From: Athripsodes cinereus
Lineage: Eukaryota; Arthropoda; Insecta; Trichoptera; Leptoceridae
Reading direction: 5' to 3'
NCBI GenBank assembly: GCA_947579605.1
Contig: OX388316.1
Location: forward strand, 13,829,290 to 13,893,289
DNA length: 64,000 nucleotides
Numbering within the stretch: the stretch's first letter is position 1; the number at the start of each line of letters is the position of its first letter. Made by a program: the position numbers and the translations under genes. A model generated the notes under the pieces. The model made no database searches. It saw only the letters and a program-made list of their open reading frames with translations, and had not been told where the DNA came from. Below, one piece after another: positions 22,201-32,319 of this stretch.

Positions 22201-23207
22201 GATATATCTAACACTTGCAGCTGGTCTAGGCCTTCTAAGAGACCCGGTCCTAAAACACTCAGAGAGTTATTAGACAGAAGAATCTGTTTAATCTCTCGAG
22301 ATGATTGGAAAAGTTCTGGTGGAAGTGCTACAAGTTTATTACTTGACATATTCAAAACTTTTAGAGCAGTCAAGCCGACAAATGCTCGGTCACCTATTTC
22401 AACTACAGCATTGTCTTGTAAATTCAGTACTTCAAGAGTTCTCAAACTCGATAATCCATTATCTGGTAAATTTATAATATTGTTATGTGATACATCTAAA
22501 ATATTAAGACCAGTATTACAAGATTTACCAGGTGCCGTCGGTCCTTTTCCCCAATCGCTGAATCCAATTTCAGATATATCTTGTAGTCTATTGTTAGTCA
22601 AGTTCAGTGATTTTAAACTGAAAAGAGGGCAAAATACCTCAGAAGGCAATGTCCATATATTATTATCACCCAGGTCCAGTTGTCTTAGCTCCGTTAATCC
22701 TCTAAAACTTTCTGCGTGAAATTCCATTGTCATCACAGACCATTCTGTGTTGTGGCTGCGCAGAGTGAGACTCTGAAGATCGCGTAAAGGTGATAACACT
22801 TTGGCGGGAACATAACGAACTTTGCACGAATCAATGCGCAGGTCCTTCAGTCTCAGCTGTCCAAGAAAGCTACCGGTGTTCAGTTGAAGGGAGCTTTCGT
22901 AGAAAAGGACATCGGTACAAGATAACTTGATCTCGTCTATTCTACGCACTTGCGCAGTAGTCAAATTTCCAAGCAGGCTGTCAATGGAGCCAGCAGTTCT
23001 GATGGAGCAAGCGAGTTGAACGCTAACTTCTCTGTGAGGCGTTGACGGTGACGGGACGGGGGAGGATGCGGGGTGTCCAAGTGTTCTAAGCCACCTGCAC
23101 CCTGGAGGCGCTGGTCCCAGTCCGCCTACACCACTTGGATTAGCTGCTGCAAAGATAGCGCAAGCACACAGCACCAGTAAGAGAACACATTCCATGTTCC
23201 TCTCCAT
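19206..23207 (-). CDS. Toll receptor, Toll-6/7/8/18-wheeler group
   Basis: Single-exon receptor of 1333 residues. The start is the ATG at 23207 (context ACCATCATGG, good Kozak). The frame stays open 9 codons further to a TGA at 23235-23237 but holds no earlier ATG. Layout: signal peptide 1-22; LRR block about 90-690; first LRR C-terminal cap (NPFSCDC) about 699-755; cysteine cluster CPYESHC to RCSCYH about 755-797; second LRR block about 810-935; second cap (NMWSCNC) about 941-990; one membrane helix 1016-1040; TIR about 1072-1213; tail of 120 residues ending PHIHHPA. Two cysteine clusters and an intronless frame are typical of the Toll-6/7/8/18w group, which acts at the cell surface in embryonic cell rearrangement and, for some members, immunity. 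TIR box 1 (YDGYMVYS) and box 3 (FW) are kept. The BB loop (HYRDLQIPSENYL) and the helix around NDWSKPNF depart from the usual pattern. Paralogue identity is not resolved. Confidence 0.96.
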   Translation of the reverse strand: MERNMECVLLLVLCACAIFAAANPSGVGGLGPAPPGCRWLRTLGHPASSPVPSPSTPHREVSVQLACSIRTAGSIDSLLGNLTTAQVRRIDEIKLSCTDVLFYESSLQLNTGSFLGQLRLKDLRIDSCKVRYVPAKVLSPLRDLQSLTLRSHNTEWSVMTMEFHAESFRGLTELRQLDLGDNNIWTLPSEVFCPLFSLKSLNLTNNRLQDISEIGFSDWGKGPTAPGKSCNTGLNILDVSHNNIINLPDNGLSSLRTLEVLNLQDNAVVEIGDRAFVGLTALKVLNMSSNKLVALPPELFQSSREIKQILLSNNSLSVLGPGLLEGLDQLQVLDISRNKLTNEWVNRDTFAGLVRLVLLNLSHNKLTRLDPKIFQDLNTLHVLNLENNFIETISNGAFVELKNLHFLYLSNNNLKHIDEFHFSNLYVLNQLYLDNNQIQSIHPRSFENITYLQDLALNGNYLDCVPDSIRKLRFLKTLDIGKNNITKVDNASFEGLEELYGLRLVDNGITNISKDAFVTLPSLQILNLASNKIENVDKGAFDSNPTLKAIRLDGNKLSDIRGVFNNLHTLGWLNISDNRIEWFDYSHLPANLEWLDLHKNNISKLQNYFNVSSSNIETLDVSYNAITEIDEFSVPDNVQVFFLNNNKITSLKPGTFIRKQKLRKIVLNANKLQTIELSAFNLAPIPRNKEVPQFYISDNPFSCDCTMGWLQKINQWNHLRTSPLFMDLEAVTCQIVHGDGQPTSLLDLPASQFLCPYESHCSSHCSCCEYEACDCKMTCPDRCSCYHDSNWSSNVIDCSNAGYEDIPEKIPMDATEIYLDGNNFGTLGNHLFIGKKKLSVLHLNNSNIVSIENGTFNGLYSLKTLHLGNNRLTQLKGHEFNQTKHLKELYLNHNAITHVDNNTFIPMTSLKTLNLEYNKMRDFDPKYFTLSSNINKIYLEGNMWSCNCENVYELEKWLIKNNQNTNNMLCVSENNELNNKTIQEVAVKCQKNIQVSVVPLENQPFAFQEIETGINYVPLLSIILIAVILICLLGALIFSFRQDVRLWAHSKYGVRIFKNNSVTDCEIDKDRMYDGYMVYSLLDDDFVSRVISPELEQSGYSMCLHYRDLQIPSENYLNDTFINATEASKRLILIISFNFLQNDWSKPNFKRAIKTAIESINPSQRRHKVVFILTTDVSALNLDLDMQSFFKVCTVIFWGEKRFWEKIRFAMPDIANLQWNKSLSKTTNQMLPNGGRRSVSRYTASPTSLDQWYKYASLPLQPANIPLPTPGDDSSLLTNTTQASQQYEVDALNHSYISIDTHCYERARRDGRSPLDEQGYLRPRPAPHIHHPA

Positions 23208-23626
23208 GATGGTCACACAACACAAAATTAACAATCAGAATCATAAACTGTTACACATTTTATTAAGTCCCTCCACTGTTCTCTAATTTCTTTTCATATT
23301 AAAACACATAAAGTTCGTTACACTTTCTTTAGATAGGTATGTATATAATATGTATTATTCCAAAGTACCTATATATACTTTTAATATTTACTCAAAACAA
23401 AAACAAACACGCACTGTAAGATCATCAACATTACACTAATTATTGTTCAAATGAATAATTTCTCGTTTGAACTGCGTCAAATTGTTAAACACACATCGTA
23501 CAATCACAAAAAGTTTCTCTCTAATGTTTTGGGAACAAAAAATAAAACTAATAAGAACATCGACTGTAGTGTGCCGGTCTGTATAAATATTTAGTGTTGC
23601 GGTTGTAGTATTGACAATGAGCGACG
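23208..23626 (-). other. Likely 5' leader of the Toll mRNA
   Basis: If transcription starts at 23658, the unspliced leader is about 451 bases. An intron within it cannot be excluded. An alternative TATA-like box (ATATTTATA on the minus strand, 23582-23590) lies 23 bases before ACAGTC, a weaker start candidate. Confidence 0.4.
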
Positions 23627-23660
23627 CAACCTCACCCACTGGCGACAGAACGATAACTGA
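23627..23660 (-). promoter_or_regulatory. Candidate Inr-DPE core promoter of the Toll gene
   Basis: On the minus strand, TCAGTT (23660-23655) is an exact match to the arthropod initiator TCAKTY, with +1 at A 23658. Positions +28 to +32 (23631-23627) read GGTTG, an exact match to the downstream promoter element RGWYV at its required spacing. DPE promoters are common at insect developmental genes. This is motif evidence only. Confidence 0.45.
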
Positions 23661-23693
23661 CCTGGTATAAGATTGAATGGGCCGAAGTGGGGT

Positions 23694-23736
23694 CCCCCCT
23701 ATTCCCCCTCTAGTGCTCATCCCCCCTCCCCCTCCC
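23694..23736 (-). promoter_or_regulatory. G-run cluster (quadruplex-capable) upstream of Toll
   Basis: On the plus strand the C runs are 23694-23699 (6), 23704-23708 (5), 23721-23726 (6), 23728-23732 (5) and 23734-23736 (3). The minus (coding) strand therefore has five G runs within 43 bases, 36-78 bases upstream of the predicted start. It stands out in an otherwise AT-rich window. Confidence 0.5.
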
Positions 23737-23754
23737 ACACTGCGGTTACCCATG

Positions 23755-24186
23755 CCATAAAGATGACACCCCTCATACGATATTTTTTTTCTATATATTG
23801 TTTGTATTCTTCACAATATTACTATACTCACATAATAATAGATATAAAAAATGTTTCACTAAATTGTATTGGTTTTACATGAGTGTTACCTACACTTCTA
23901 TAGAAATCAAATGCAGTCACATACACGGAATAAATTTATATTTAAATCACTGTTTGCTTTCCAAACAAAAAATATAGCGTATAAATATTTATAAACACAA
24001 AAAAAATTTAACTTCAGTGGTTTCATGAACTGTTTCACATAGAATTACTTTTCATATTTGACTTTTAAATATTTTTTTAAAAATCGAATTAAATTACTTC
24101 TTCTTACCTACTAATTTATATACCTCTTTTGCGGCAGTTGCATAAGTAAGCATGAAAACAAAATCTTAGACCCTAATTTTACCAAT
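23755..24186. other. Upstream flank of Toll, no gene seen
   Basis: AT-rich sequence. No second gene or divergent promoter is recognised. Confidence 0.4.
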
Positions 24187-24231
24187 GCGTATACTTATAG
24201 CGGGGTAGCCATAATAGACTAACTGCATGGA
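24187..24231 (-). repeat. Family A 3' fragment
   Basis: CGGGGTAGCCATAATAGAC and CTAACTGCATGG match the reverse complement of the family A 3' half. Confidence 0.5.
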
Positions 24232-24243
24232 AATATAGAAGAT

Positions 24244-24500
24244 TATTCTCCACATGAAGATGAAAGAATGACGAAGAGGATGTATTTATCTGAAAGAAGG
24301 GGTGTGAGGACCACGTGGCTTGAGCACGTGGATCAAATCCTAAAGGACGGCCGCGTGTTGAGTAAGAGAAATCGGCGAACATGTCTGAGAAACTGGATGA
24401 ATGTGGAGGAAGCGAAAGGAGTTTGTAAGGATAGATCTATATGGCATTCCGTTCTTTCTGCCTACCCCTCCTGGGACACGGCGTGAGGGTATAGATACAT
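24244..24500 (+). pseudogene. LINE family F2, C-terminal end
   Basis: An open frame of 72 residues (24268-24486) reads MTKRMYLSERRGVRTTWLEH at its start, then CKDRSIWHSVLSAYPSWDTA, and stops. RTTWLxHVDQxL and the CKDR-W-VLSAYP ending are typical of the C-terminus of RTE-like LINE proteins. The stop is followed by a 3' UTR of only ~15 bases (GGGTATAGATA). The nucleotides CTGCCTACCCC-TCCTGGGA then CGGCGTGAGGGTATAG, which span the last codons, are the region shared with family A. Confidence 0.75.
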
Positions 24501-24614
24501 TCTCCACTTTTAGTCTAAGTTTACCAAAAATCTCACATTTAGGATGGTTAACATACTTCATCGGAAGATGTTTAAAGTTTATTCGCAATTGACCTAAGTT
24601 AAAAAATTGTATCA

Positions 24615-24680
24615 ATTTATCCGTTCTCTCTGCCTACCCCACTAGGAACATGGCGTGAGGGTAAAGTATAGGGTATAGTA
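24615..24680 (+). mobile_element. LINE F2 3'-end fragment
   Basis: CTCTGCCTACCCCACTAGGA and ATGGCGTGAGGGTA, then a (GTATA)n-like run. Only the terminal ~50 bases of F2 are retained. Confidence 0.55.
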
Positions 24681-24744
24681 TAGTGTCAATTTAATAATTT
24701 CTTAATAATAATATAAGGATGATTTTTATAACGCCGTTTTGAAT

Positions 24745-24960
24745 ACCATACATTCACGACGTATCTCGAGTGGGGTAGGCAGAGAGAAAAGAACACCATA
24801 TAGATATATGCTTATATACTCCTATCGCATCTTCTACATTCTTACAGTATGTCACACACGCATGTAGAATTTTCTATCTCAACACACGACTATCTTTGAG
24901 AATTTGATCCACGTGATCAAGCCACATGGTTCAATGAAGCCCGCGCCTCATCATTCTTTT
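24745..24960 (-). mobile_element. LINE F2 fragment, inverted relative to the copy at 24244
   Basis: The reverse complement has a TTCATTGAACCATGTGGCTTG block (RTTWLxHV region) near 24915-24945. The end CTGCCTACCCCACTCGAG lies at 24760-24777. Together with 24244-24500 it forms a spaced inverted pair. Confidence 0.6.
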
Positions 24961-25196
24961 GTTTATTTACATACACATTTCTCTATAATCTTTAACAATA
25001 AATTTTTATTAAACACCTGTATAATGCATCAAACACTTGAGTTAGCAAATAAAATACTTAGGTTCAAGTATTTTAGTATTTTGTAGTCAATGTATGAATT
25101 ACTAGATTTTATGGCTCGTGTTTATGAATTAATGCATTCAAGTGGTTCTAGAGCCGTCATAATAATGGTAGGTTAAATTCTCAATCCGCACCACTC

Positions 25197-25910
25197 AGTA
25201 TTTTAAATTTATTTATTTATTTATTATTACAATATACGGCGTGAGCCTTTTACATGTATAAAATGAAATTGTAGAAATTGTATGACAGACAGTACATTTA
25301 AACAACAAGGAATAATCATGAAAAAAGGACAATACACAATAAAAAAAAAACAGTATGCTAAATATAATACATATAAACCATTCAATAAATCTTTTTTTAA
25401 AAATTAATTGATAAAGGACAGAACTAGCAATAAATCATCAAAATTGGGAAATTCAACATAAGATTATTAAAATATATAATTATAAAATGTTTAACATCAC
25501 AAACAAATAATCAATACACACAGAGATCAATAAACAATGAATTTAAGACATATTAACAAGAAGAAATTAATAAAAAATAGGAATAATGTAATAAAACATA
25601 ATTAGCAGGTAGTCAATGTAAATAGGTTAAAATTAGGTAAACAGATAATTAATTAATATAAAAGGTATACTAAATTTTGTATAAGCAATTCAATAATTTA
25701 AAATAATAAATTAGGTAAAATCGTTCAAAAAAATTAATAAATAATATATAACATATAGAGTAAAAAATATAATTTTCAATAAATTATACAGATGCACAAA
25801 CAAAAATGTATTTTTTAATAAACAATATAGGTATACAAAGAACGAACCAACCGCTTGGACGCAGAACTCAACTGCCCAATGTCAATTTAATCAAGTTATT
25901 TTTTTAAATT
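25197..25910 (-). mobile_element. LINE F3 3' UTR copy (antisense)
   Basis: In reverse it starts with TGACATTGGGCAGT (25875-25895), the block that follows the stop codon of the F3 copy at 32739. It ends ACATGTAAAAGGCTCACGCC and an (AATA)n tail at 25200-25225. The body is an A/T-rich 3' UTR of ~700 bp without coding sequence. Confidence 0.7.
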
Positions 25911-28900
25911 TCATATAAGTAAAACTTATTGCGTTTTTTTATAAAAAAATTAGATATAAGGATCGAATCTAATATTTTATATCAAAAAATTCTCGAGATA
26001 AGAAATAACCAATTTTGGACACAAATTAAAACTTGGATCATGGCCATATACAAGGGGTTCAGAAGCAAAGTTACACTAATTCTATAACAGCAAAACTGAG
26101 AAAATAGCGTATTAATTTTTATGTTTTTCGAGTATTGAGGCAGATTTACATTGTGTCGATTATCATATAATTGAAGAAAGAAATAAATAAATAATATAAT
26201 ATGTCCAACAAATATACGAATATTTGTGCATTCATTGTAAAATTTGTGAAAAAAGTATTAATGTAATTTCGCTTCTATTTACTCTTTTCAAATTATATGA
26301 AAAATGCATAAGATAGGATAGAAATAATTTCAGGCAAAATTAGGAAATAGCACAACGGTCTGTTTAAAAATACATCAAGATATTAAAGTGTACATTATTA
26401 AACAAAATAGTGTTGAATCATAAAATAATATTCAAATAAAGTTTCGAAAAATACGGCAGTGACCATAGAAAAAATAATGTCACAATCATGAAGTCAACCA
26501 ACGATTCGTTGCATGCATTTTTAGAAATACCGCATTTGTTGCCGATGCGAACGACAATCCTCTTAAACTATTTTGGTATATCTGATAAGAGACTCTAAAA
26601 TTTAAGCGACTTTATCAGCCGACACATCTACAGTAACCATAATATTTACAAAATATTATTGTATATTTTGAGATAAAAATGATCACCGAGTTGGCACTTG
26701 CCACGGGCACTTTACAAACTAGAGAATAGAGAGAAAGAAAAATGCACTTGTTAATATTTTTCATTGCATACACTTGTATTTATTTTTATATACTTAGATA
26801 CAGACCCTTGTCATAAATATTACATCTACATAGAATCTCTAATAATTTTCACATCATATGCAGGTGAATAATTTATTGTTGTATTTTATGTTTCAAGTAT
26901 AATAATTATGAAAGTTAATAATTATTATGTATTGGATGAAACCATTCCTCTCAATGGAAGATGATTGAGTCCTCAGTATGTTCTCAAAAGACAATATTAA
27001 GGTAAAAAAAATTAAATACATTCGTTTATTTACTTCCACTATCACATTGTTTCCTATATCGAGAATGACTGAAAAAGCATATCTTGCAAAATTTATGAAA
27101 TTTCGACTTCTTTTGGAATCAAATTACCTACATGGAAATTACTACGTATCTTCTTTCCAAATTAATTTTGTTTTATCTGCATTAAACATGTTCAAGATAA
27201 ATTGTATAAAAAAGGATTTAAATCAATTCCGAAGATGATAGAACTAATAATGTACCTTATTTATTATAATATATTTTTCATTGGATCTACAATAATAATT
27301 TTTCAGTGGTTCCGTATATTTGTGATACCATAACTAACAACACACTTACTGGGAATTCATTTTATTTTTCATACAAGTAGGTACATGTACCACACACTAC
27401 ACAGCAGTATAAGGATTTGGATTCTTCCTACACAAAATAATATTAAAACATATGAATATTCTGGGTACCTTTTCCCAATGACAAGTTATTATATTATAAT
27501 AACGACAACAAAGGCAATAATAAATATAAACCTATACTTGTAAGACGCCTCGAGCTCTTTACTCTTATTTTATAATAATAATATGTATATTAGATCTTGT
27601 GGACTGTCAAACGGAATAATAATAATACATAATATTATCCAATGTAATTTATAAAAGAATTTCGATAATTGTATCACACGGATACGGTGCCTTTCGAAGA
27701 ACCTTTTATTCGAGTACATCTAGCACCAACATTATATTAATATTATAACACCTACACTCAATCAAGAAGGGAAAGTATCGGGTAGATGAGTATGAGTACT
27801 GAGTAGGTACCCAATATTTTACAAAAGAATATGAATACCTACTCAAGTAGGTACCAATAGAATTTAGGTCCCTACATATGAAAAGTAGTTAGAGTATCTG
27901 GGTAAGTATTAAAAGCAAATGCGGCAAATGACTTCCATAATGGGTAACGTCAAAACATCATGAGTTATGCGTCTGGTATGTATTTGGTTTGAGACCGTTA
28001 CTTTGTGTCGTAGTTTTTATCACCATCAGTCAGTCAAGTAACAATAATACCTATTGGGTGCTTTATGGTCGCGACTAAGTATAGCTGATGTTGGTACTAG
28101 GTACCTACTCATAAGGACATATCTGGTTTTTTCTTACAAAGGTACGAGTTTATGAATCAGCTAAATATCTAATAAAAAAAAGTATAGATCAACACCTGAT
28201 TATGCGAAAGCACAACATAAGAGTTTTTCTACAATCTAATAGCAATACAGAAATTACAATCGCATTAGGAGTATTGGGTGCATACCTAGTACCTACCTAT
28301 AGTAGATATCCAATGAGAAGGTAAGTACTTAGATATTTATATAAGCGAGTACTGGTGAACTGGTATTTCTGATCTTCCCTAATTGATATCATTAAGACTA
28401 CCCACATACATTATTGTATGATCATTTTTGACTAGCTTTATGCCCACGTTCGCTTTATTCATTCAAATTGCAAGTAAAAAAATGGAAATAAACATATGTA
28501 GGTAACAACCCTAGTGGGAAAAATGTGTAGAAAATTATTTATCTATTTTAACATGGCAATCGATGCAAATATTTTTATTTTAAATTATTTGAGTTGGAAA
28601 GTATTCTAGTTTCCCAATGGAATTGGTTGATTAAATATTTTTATGTAATTGCAAACAATATAGGTACACCTAGCATCTTAGAAAATTTATATCTTCTTTT
28701 GATATTAATTCGATAAATGAAAACAAAACAAAATAATGTAAGATATTTCCAAAACTTGGAGATTAATAATGTGTACCAATTTTCCTCTTACAAAACAGGA
28801 ACTGAATTTTGAGGGAATAAATATCGTGTTGTTTTATAAATTGTGAATATTGTCTAAAAATATTACAAATACCTACTTAGGTAAATATTTTTCAGTCATT

Positions 28901-29624
28901 TAAAATTTAATTTTTTTTTCAATCAAGTATTTGAAATTAGAATATCAAGTTTTTTAAAAAGTAAATTTAAGGCATGCATTCACAAAAACTGTAATGTAAA
29001 ACTCTGCCAAAATACGCTTAATGGATTAAAGTTCATTATAGAGAGAATTGATTTCCCCGTCGCTTGACCAGTAAAAGAGCAGCTATGAACAAACATTCTT
29101 GCATATATTTTAACGGACTCGAAAATATATTTAAATGCATGAATATGTATTAGTATATATGTATCTAAAATATTATTCTTTATCACGAATGAAATGACCA
29201 AATGCATACAAACTACATATACACACATGCATAGCAATGATAATAAATGTGATAGGTAACTTGTACATAATTACGATGTTTGAACAAGTTAAGTACTGTT
29301 TACACTTTACATGTCGTACGTAGGTGTGTTCTTGTATCACAATTATGCACTATATTAATGTGTCTATCAATATTATTACTTGACGTACTATATCTAGTTA
29401 TTACATTATTAGTTTTATCTTATGCCTACTGTTTGTTAATCTAGAATAACTTGATCTTAATAATGTTATACTATTTTAAATGTAAACATATTATTTGTAG
29501 ATATTATTTAATTTTTATGCTACTGGATATTAATATCTAATATTTCTTTATTTTATGGCACGTAATTATTACTTATTTAAGTTTCACTTACTCGTTAAGT
29601 ATTTTTAACTGCTAAGACAAGAAG
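25911..29624. other. Intergenic, no gene seen
   Basis: The longest repeat-poor stretch here. It is AT-rich with scattered GGTACCTAC motifs (27805, 28105, 28285). The open frames at 26978 (+) and 28980 (-) show no domain. Unannotated old repeats may be present. Confidence 0.5.
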
Positions 29625-29800
29625 CACTCAGGCCTGCCCATTACCATCGCTGAGGGCATGACTAAAGGCAGAAATTGCAGAAGTCGACTAAGAAACATGG
29701 GTTGAGTTATAGAAAAAACCGCTCTTGAACTGGTAAAGGACAGGGAAGGGTGGAAGAGAAAAACTAGGCTTGCTGCCAACTAATCAAGCAGAATGTGACA
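29625..29800 (+). pseudogene. Diverged LINE F1 C-terminal fragment
   Basis: Translation reads ITIAEGMTKGRNCRSRLRN, then after a stop VKDREGWKRKTRLAAN. This corresponds to the ...IAIAEGKTDGTNGRGRPRD and NRDEWRRKTKLVAD segment of the 11187 copy, with nonsense changes. Confidence 0.7.
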
Positions 29801-30003
29801 TGGAAGAAAAAGGTAGGATATGTTTTGGTTAACGAATATCCTTTTAATTATTTTGAAAACAATATAAATATTAGTCAGTGGAGATGTTTAATCGTGCCTA
29901 CAAATTCTCATTATTTTTCTTCTATATAAAGCACCTACATACATAATTACTTTTTTTTTTACATTATGAAAACTATAATTTTTATAAAGTCTGACTATTT
30001 GAA

Positions 30004-30070
30004 ATTTAATTTTTATTAGCACAGAGAGGACAACTTGCATGTTTGTTACGAGCAGTTTTCCGCTGGCTAA
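30004..30070 (+). repeat. Family A internal fragment
   Basis: ATTAGCACAGAGAGGACAAC, TTGCATGTTTGTTACGAGC and CCGCTGGCTA are retained. The copy stops inside the CTGGCTACC block. Confidence 0.6.
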
Positions 30071-30884
30071 AAAAATATTATATAATATTACTAACAATCA
30101 ATTGGTTAAAAACTTATAACTGTCAAATTGTTTTCTAATATAAAAGGTTCGCACCATGTTTGAAAGGAAAATAAATTTAAATCACTATTCAGAGGTACCT
30201 ACATACTTGTTGAATGAAATGTAGATATACCTACGCATCATCTATGTTTACCTATCTATAATGTATCTGAATAAGTGCATATATAAGTAGGTATGCAAGT
30301 AAAAGAACATAATTAAGCAGTGCATGCATTGACTCCTATGAACCAAGTGAAACTTATAATGCTCATGAATGTCTAAGTAGGTATAGTGTCTATAAAAAAA
30401 TATTCAACCGGTTCGGGTGAACCGCTTCTAATGCAATAATAATATTTAATAATTTATACGCGAGCAACATTATGAAACTTTAGAATATGAATTTCCAGAA
30501 GAGCAACGTTAGTAACTGTTGTACCTAACACAATATATATTCTCAATAAACATGATAATAATTTCACTGAAGGTCTGAAATTACAAGCAACACAGTAAGC
30601 AAAAATGTATTATTAAATTGTTACATAGATGTTATGTACTATATTTCATATGTTCTATGTACAATGTAGGCGCATAACACCACATATACTTACATAGGTA
30701 CTTATTTTATATTAATATAACACAGCTGAGTAAAACATTGTTCTTGATTCAGCATTTTCTATTATGCGGTAAATTCGAAAATGTTCATTTTATTATAATA
30801 TGCATCTAAAATCTATGTAAATGAAGATATTACAATAACACCTTATTGTAAAATATGTAGAATGTGCACAAAAGACTTACATAT
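30071..30884. other. Intergenic, no gene seen
   Basis: AT-rich, no recognised feature. Confidence 0.5.
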
Positions 30885-30950
30885 TGACTATAGAGACAAT
30901 GTCGTCCAGTAAACCTAAAAGAATGACTGAGAGGATTATCTGTACGTTTA
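30885..30950 (+). pseudogene. LINE F2 small fragment
   Basis: The reading frame gives MSSSKPKRMTERI, similar to the MTKRMY stretch that opens the F2 C-terminal region. Another such fragment is at 44508. Confidence 0.4.
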
Positions 30951-30967
30951 TCACATGCAATAACTTA

Positions 30968-31148
30968 AGAAGTCTGTAGACTGTAGGTAGAGTCTGGCCT
31001 CATGCACAAGAGATGCGTAGTTTGATCCCAGGTGCCGGCAGATTTCTCTTTCACGACACATGCTTTCAGTTAACCGTGAGTGTGGAAGGTGTTTAAAATT
31101 GTATTTGGGTTTATAAGGAAAACCCAGATACAATAATAAAAAAAAAAC
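30968..31148 (+). mobile_element. tRNA-derived SINE, family D (plus copy)
   Basis: TGTAGGTAGAGTCTGGCCTC is A-box side and GTAGTTTGATCCCA B-box-like. Then GACACATGCTTTCAGTTAAC, TGTATTTGGGTTTA and a poly(A) tail ending about 31147. Confidence 0.7.
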
Positions 31149-31192
31149 TTCTGTCTGCCCCGCATTTGTGTAAAATGTCGTGATGCAATAGA
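31149..31192 (+). repeat. Family A / F2-type 3' end fragment
   Basis: CTGTCTGCCCCGCATTTGTG then ATGTCGTGATGCAATAG directly abuts the poly(A) of the preceding SINE. Confidence 0.45.
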
Positions 31193-31298
31193 TTGATTGG
31201 TGAGACATGTTTGAGGATTAAGAATTTATTTATTTATTTTAACAAAAGTTCGACGAGTCACATTATTAATTTCATTATATGTCATTTATCTCTATCTA

Positions 31299-31420
31299 TC
31301 TATACCATCACAGCTTCTTTCACTAATGGGACAGCCAGAAGACTAACCACATGAACAAATACATCAGGTGTTTTCTACATTCCAATAAAAAATAAGACAT
31401 TATTTTATCGTTGAATTTAA
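31299..31420 (-). repeat. Family A repeat, 3' half
   Basis: The reverse complement reads AATGTCTTATTTTTT, GGAATGTAG, GTCTTCTGGCTGTCCC, GCTGTGATGGTATAG. It is diverged but ordered. Confidence 0.55.
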
Positions 31421-31859
31421 TTTAATATAAAGTCTTTGTTACACATAAAGTTTTACAAATACTCGTGTTTTATAAGAACTCTAAAAAACTGACAGACATT
31501 AATGGGAGGACCTATTCATTCATTGACGAGAACTCCACAGAGTTATATCAAAGTTATGATAAAAGAACTTACATATTTTTTAAAGTCAAGATCGTGCTTC
31601 CTTTGTTCTTGCATTGATACTCATGTAGAAACGTACAGTGATAATATCACTTTAATTATTGTTGTTTTTAATAAAGATGATTTGTTCATCTGTCAACTTT
31701 TAATTAGGTATGATATAGCGTCTAAGGTCAATTAATATGTTAACAACTGTAATTTCACTAGGTACGTTAACTGTGAATACTTCCGTCAGACCACTCGAAA
31801 AAGAATTGGTCTCTCATTCTTTTCAGTAACTTTTCGAGTGTCCTATAAAAGTTATATTG

Positions 31860-31943
31860 AAAAAAAAATAAGCTCGCCAATTGCTCATGATTTTTTTTTC
31901 TGATCAATAAAGTGTTCTTATTATTATTATTATTATTATATTT
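31860..31943 (+). mobile_element. Element E 3' end with (TTA)n tail
   Basis: AAGCTCGCCAATTGCTCATG, a T run, then GATCAATAAAGTGTTC and (TTA)n. The same sequence in reverse is at 46565-46645. AATAAAG before the tail suggests a retroposon 3' end. Confidence 0.6.
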
Positions 31944-32077
31944 ATAATGAGTTACAATCCATTGGATTGGTCTGAAACGAGTTTTGTCTTTCTTCTCCAC
32001 TCCTCCCTATTCTCAGCCAGTTTCTTCAACTCCACGTATGACCCACAGCTCATGTCCCTCTTCAGTTGGTCCATATA
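31944..32077 (-). mobile_element. LINE F1 3'-end fragment (antisense)
   Basis: The reverse complement matches the last ~130 bases of the LINE at 11187, from TATGGACCAACTGAAG to CCAATGGATTGTAACTCATT, then a TA-rich tail. It is closer to the 11187 copy than the 29625 fragment is. Confidence 0.75.
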
Positions 32078-32319
32078 GGTGTTCGAAAAGATTTAAAAAA
32101 AATTACATCCATCTTGAATGTTTTTAATTTCTTTGGCACAGAAAGGACAACTTGCATGTTTATCACATGCAGTTGGTCTGCTGGCTACCCCACTTGTGAA
32201 ATATGCCGTGATGGTAAAAGAAGTAGTAGTGGTACTAGTCACCTGTACTAGTCACTGAGAACGATCTCTGGTGCTAATCTGATAGTACGTACCAATGAGT
32301 CGTTGTGAAATTTCGTTAG

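Larger units (their letters stand above)
31780..32218 (+). repeat. Family A repeat interrupted by a nested insertion
   Basis: The 5' part (31793-31852) ends at CGAGTGTCCTATAAAAG. The 3' part resumes at 32078 with GGTGTTCGAAAAG and runs to GCCGTGATGGTA. Both halves fit one original copy. The 225 bp between them hold a LINE F1 end and another tail. Confidence 0.7.

Noticed and set aside
19567..22719. Plus-strand open frames across the Toll gene (19567, 20828, 21475, 22183)
   Set aside because: They are antisense shadows of the Toll coding sequence, whose LRR repeats keep the other strand partly open.
23436..23753. Open frame of 105 codons upstream of Toll on the minus strand
   Set aside because: Its glycine-rich start is only the translation of the G-run cluster, and the frame spans the predicted promoter and leader. 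No domain is seen.
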